From positions 760,153 to 824,152 of the forward strand of contig NZ_RAIF01000012.1 of NCBI RefSeq assembly GCF_003671715.1: a stretch of DNA of 64,000 bases, read 5' to 3'. The translations under genes were made by a program, and so were the position numbers. Every line of letters begins with the position of its first letter. Position 1 is the stretch's first letter. The notes below the pieces were generated by a model. It ran no database searches. It was not told the origin of the DNA and saw only the letters and a list, made by a program, of their open reading frames with translations. This document shows, piece after piece, positions 61,863 through 64,000 of the stretch. Source of the stretch: Streptomyces sp. E2N166 (GTDB lineage: Bacteria > Actinomycetota > Actinomycetes > Streptomycetales > Streptomycetaceae).

Positions 61863-63752
61863 ATGTTCGAGCCGAGCTACTACAGGCGGTGCCAGTGCAA
61901 GGGACCGCTCAAGGACAAGAAGGGCAACCCCGTCCTCGATGCCGACGGCAACCCCAAGATCGGATCCATCGGCACGACGTGCCCCAAGCTAGGCAAGGGG
62001 CACGGCACCTGGAACTTCTACTTCGAGCTCGAACCAGCCGAGGGCGGCACCCGCCAGCGGGTACGCCGCGGCGGCTTCGCCAAGTTGGAAGACGCCAAGA
62101 AGAAGGCCAGGGAGATCTACGACGCCGCCATGGCCGGCGGCGACGTGCTGTCCGATGAGAAGTGCGGCGACTTCTTCCTCCGGTGGATCAAGGCGAAGAA
62201 GTCCCTGGCCCGTACGACCCGCCACGGCTACGAGGAGCACATCAACAACTACCTCCTCCCGCATCTCGGGCACATCAAGTGCCGCGACCTCAAGGTTCGG
62301 CACCTCGACAAGATGTACGACGCGATCGAGAAGGAGAACGCCAAGCGGATCCTCCATCGGCTGCGTGTCGACGAGCTCCAGAGGAAGCGCGACGCCGCGC
62401 ACCGGGCCTGGGTGAAGACGGCGGGCTACGCCAAGAAGGAGGAGCGCCGCGCCGCGCGCCGGGCATTTCTCGACGCGAACGCAGAGCTGCGCGAGGGCAA
62501 GAAGGGGCTACGGAAGGTCACCTCCGCAGCCACGATGCACCGCATCAACGACACTCTCAGCTCGGCACTGTCCTGGGGCATCAAGCGCGAACAGCTCTTC
62601 CAGAGGAACTGGGCCCAGCTCGTGGAGCTGCCGCCAGTCACTCGGCCCAAGCCGCTCGTCTGGACTCCCGAGCGCATCGAGCACTGGAAGCGCACCGGCG
62701 AGAAGCCCGGCCCGGTCATGGTCTGGACACCGGAGCTGACCGGCCAATTCCTCGACTTCGTCAAGGATGATTGGCTCTACGAGCTGTGGCACAGCTTCAT
62801 CTTCCTCGGCCCCCGCCGGGGCGAGATGGCCGCCCTGCCCTGGACGGAGGTCAGCCTCGATGCCCTGTGGCTTCGGATCTCCCAGCAGATCGTCGAGGTG
62901 GCGTACGAGCTGTACGGAGAGGCTCCGAAAGCCGACAGCGTTCGCACCCTGTCCCTGAGCCTGGAGTCCGGGGACAACCTCGCCGCCTTTCGCGCGAAGC
63001 AGGAGAAGCAGCGCGAGGAGTGGGGGGACGCCTACGTCGAGAGCGGCCGGGTGTGGACGCACGAGAACGGCGAGGCGCTGCACCCCGACTGGATATCCCG
63101 ACGCTTCACCCGCCTGGTCGGGCTGTCCGGCCTGCCACCGGTCCGCCTCCACGACCTGCGCCACCTCGCCGCCACCCTGTCCCTGCTCGCCGGGCACGAC
63201 ATCAAGGTCGTCCAGGAGAAGCTGGGGCACTCCTCGCGCCAGATCACCTCCGACACGTACACCAGCGTGCTGCCCGAGATGCTGCGGGCCGAGGCAGAGT
63301 CGGTCATGGCCGTCGTCCCCCGCGACGTCCCCTTCCAGGTGCGCACCCCGCTGACGATCCCCGAGGCAGCCTGGCAGAACGACATCGCCGTCTTCTTCGC
63401 GCACGGCACCAGGCAGCCAGGTGGCACCTGGGCCGTCGGGGCGCAGACCCAACCGGACTCCGGCCTCCTCGGCGTGATCAGCCTGACCGGCCGGGGTCAG
63501 GACGACGCCGCCAATGCAGCGATGAAGTGGGTACGTGATCACTGCTCCGCGAGCGACCTGGAGCTGGTGCGCGTGGAGAACTTCAACGACCGCTACCCCG
63601 AGGAGCAGCGAGCCGACTTCTCGCTCACGCGCTTCACGGTCGCCCGCTCCGAGTCCCCGACCGTCGAGGGGTGGACCCTACCGACCGGACTGCCGCCGGC
63701 GGCGTCCCGCCCCGGTCGCCGAGCTCCGAACGGACGTCGGAAGGCGAGGTGA
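61863..63752 (+). CDS. int: Tyrosine-family phage integrase
   Basis: 629 aa from ATG 61863. Zinc-ribbon-like N-terminus (RRCQCKG, TTCPKLGKG), SAM-like core-binding domain (residues ~90-170) and catalytic boxes: Arg in FIFLGPRRGEMAALPW, HDLRHLAATLS, LGHSSRQITSDTYTSV with the Tyr. About 130 extra residues follow the catalytic Tyr, ending Arg-rich, longer than usual. Inserts the prophage into the tRNA gene just beyond its stop. Confidence 0.93.
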   Translation: MFEPSYYRRCQCKGPLKDKKGNPVLDADGNPKIGSIGTTCPKLGKGHGTWNFYFELEPAEGGTRQRVRRGGFAKLEDAKKKAREIYDAAMAGGDVLSDEKCGDFFLRWIKAKKSLARTTRHGYEEHINNYLLPHLGHIKCRDLKVRHLDKMYDAIEKENAKRILHRLRVDELQRKRDAAHRAWVKTAGYAKKEERRAARRAFLDANAELREGKKGLRKVTSAATMHRINDTLSSALSWGIKREQLFQRNWAQLVELPPVTRPKPLVWTPERIEHWKRTGEKPGPVMVWTPELTGQFLDFVKDDWLYELWHSFIFLGPRRGEMAALPWTEVSLDALWLRISQQIVEVAYELYGEAPKADSVRTLSLSLESGDNLAAFRAKQEKQREEWGDAYVESGRVWTHENGEALHPDWISRRFTRLVGLSGLPPVRLHDLRHLAATLSLLAGHDIKVVQEKLGHSSRQITSDTYTSVLPEMLRAEAESVMAVVPRDVPFQVRTPLTIPEAAWQNDIAVFFAHGTRQPGGTWAVGAQTQPDSGLLGVISLTGRGQDDAANAAMKWVRDHCSASDLELVRVENFNDRYPEEQRADFSLTRFTVARSESPTVEGWTLPTGLPPAASRPGRRAPNGRRKAR

Positions 63753-63762
63753 GGGCGCTTCT

Positions 63763-63801
63763 GTCCACTGAATCGTCCCCGCGTCCACTGTGCGTCCACT
63801 G
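63763..63801 (+). repeat. Three GTCCACTG repeats behind int
   Basis: Copies at 63763-63770, 63783-63790 and 63794-63801, in the gap between int and the tRNA. Candidate integrase arm-type binding sites. Confidence 0.5.
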
Positions 63802-63820
63802 GATCTTGGTCTGAACGGAT

Positions 63821-63857
63821 GAACGGGGGTCGCCACCCTGGAGCGGTGGCCCCGTTC
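63821..63857 (+). terminator. Integrase terminator
   Basis: Hairpin with GAACGGGG / CCCCGTTC outer and CCACC / GGTGG inner pairing, 70 bp after int. Confidence 0.7.
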
Positions 63858-63879
63858 TCGCGTTTCCGCAGTTAGAAAC

Positions 63880-63896
63880 GGTTCTCTGGGAGAACC
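63880..63896 (-). terminator. tRNA terminator hairpin
   Basis: GGTTCTC-TGG-GAGAACC, perfect 7-bp arms, 7 bp past the tRNA 3' end on the minus strand and followed there by a T-rich stretch. Confidence 0.65.
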
Positions 63897-63902
63897 TTGG
63901 GG

Positions 63903-63976
63903 TGGGGCGGGTGGGACTCGAACCCACGGCCGGCGGATTATGAGTCCGCTGCTCTAACCGGCTGAGCTACCGCCCC
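63903..63976 (-). tRNA. tRNA with CAU anticodon (Met or lysidine-type Ile2)
   Basis: 74 nt, minus strand; complete cloverleaf: acceptor GGGGCGG/CCGCCCC, anticodon loop CTCATAA, T-loop TTCGAGT, discriminator A, no encoded CCA. The anticodon CAU fits elongator Met or Ile2 read after lysidine modification; GGACTCATAATCC favours Ile2 slightly. Its 3' half, facing int, is the probable attB/attachment core. Confidence 0.93.
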
Positions 63977-64000
63977 ATAGCGGCGTGTCGCGTACAAGTG

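Noticed and set aside
63881..63902. Second attachment-site copy of the tRNA 3' end within the window
   Set aside because: I could not find a duplicated tRNA 3' end near position 1 or inside the window, so the left att site is probably outside.

Overview
The window reads as high-GC actinomycete DNA, most likely Streptomyces: most coding sequence is strongly G/C-biased at third positions, GTG starts are common, and regulator/membrane-protein pairs of a kind frequent in that genus are present. It is dominated by one integrated siphovirus-type prophage. The prophage runs off the left edge. On the right it ends at a tyrosine integrase next to the 3' end of a CAU-anticodon tRNA gene (63903-63976, minus strand), the probable attachment site.

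Phage genes are nearly all on the minus strand and read right to left: regulatory end (58.6-63.8 kb: integrase, HTH/excisionase-like protein, a serine-recombinase-derived protein without its catalytic domain, an XRE regulator with a membrane protein); DNA-handling genes (54.0-58.2 kb: two ParB-like proteins, a DUF488-like protein, a methyltransferase-like protein); packaging and head (43.4-54.0 kb: terminase subunits, portal, scaffold-like, decoration-like, lambda-gpE-type capsid); head-tail joining and tail (7.2-18.3 kb: stopper, completion, terminator, tail tube, frameshifted assembly chaperone, tape measure, distal tail); lysis (4.8-6.4 kb); recombination (0.5-2.8 kb: PD-(D/E)XK nuclease plus RecT).

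The late operon is split between the head and head-tail joining genes by about 25 kb of mostly plus-strand cargo (18264-43392). Cargo part A (18.4-28.5 kb) looks like a peptide natural-product locus: regulator, small possible substrate protein, two radical SAM enzymes, a JmjC/cupin-type oxygenase, an archaeal-type aspartyl-tRNA synthetase behind a T-box leader with an apparent Asp (GAC) specifier, an acetyltransferase, a TPR-like protein and an APC permease. The extra T-box-controlled AspRS suggests self-resistance to an AspRS inhibitor (inference). Cargo part B (30.1-43.3 kb) is a defence island: class 2 DISARM (drmE, drmA, drmB, drmC and a C5-cytosine methyltransferase) combined with a Vsr-type nuclease and two GIY-YIG nucleases, at least one of the Eco29kI type.

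Other accessory genes sit as single insertions in the late region: a low-GC ribokinase-like/AAA ATPase fusion between portal and terminase (49.5-51.7 kb), a nitrilase-family protein lacking the expected cysteine between scaffold and portal (46.5-47.6 kb), and an unknown gene beside the lysis cassette (6.6-7.1 kb). A 14-bp asymmetric motif (ATGTSACCTATCTT) recurs in four intergenic regions of the phage part and is proposed to be a repressor operator.
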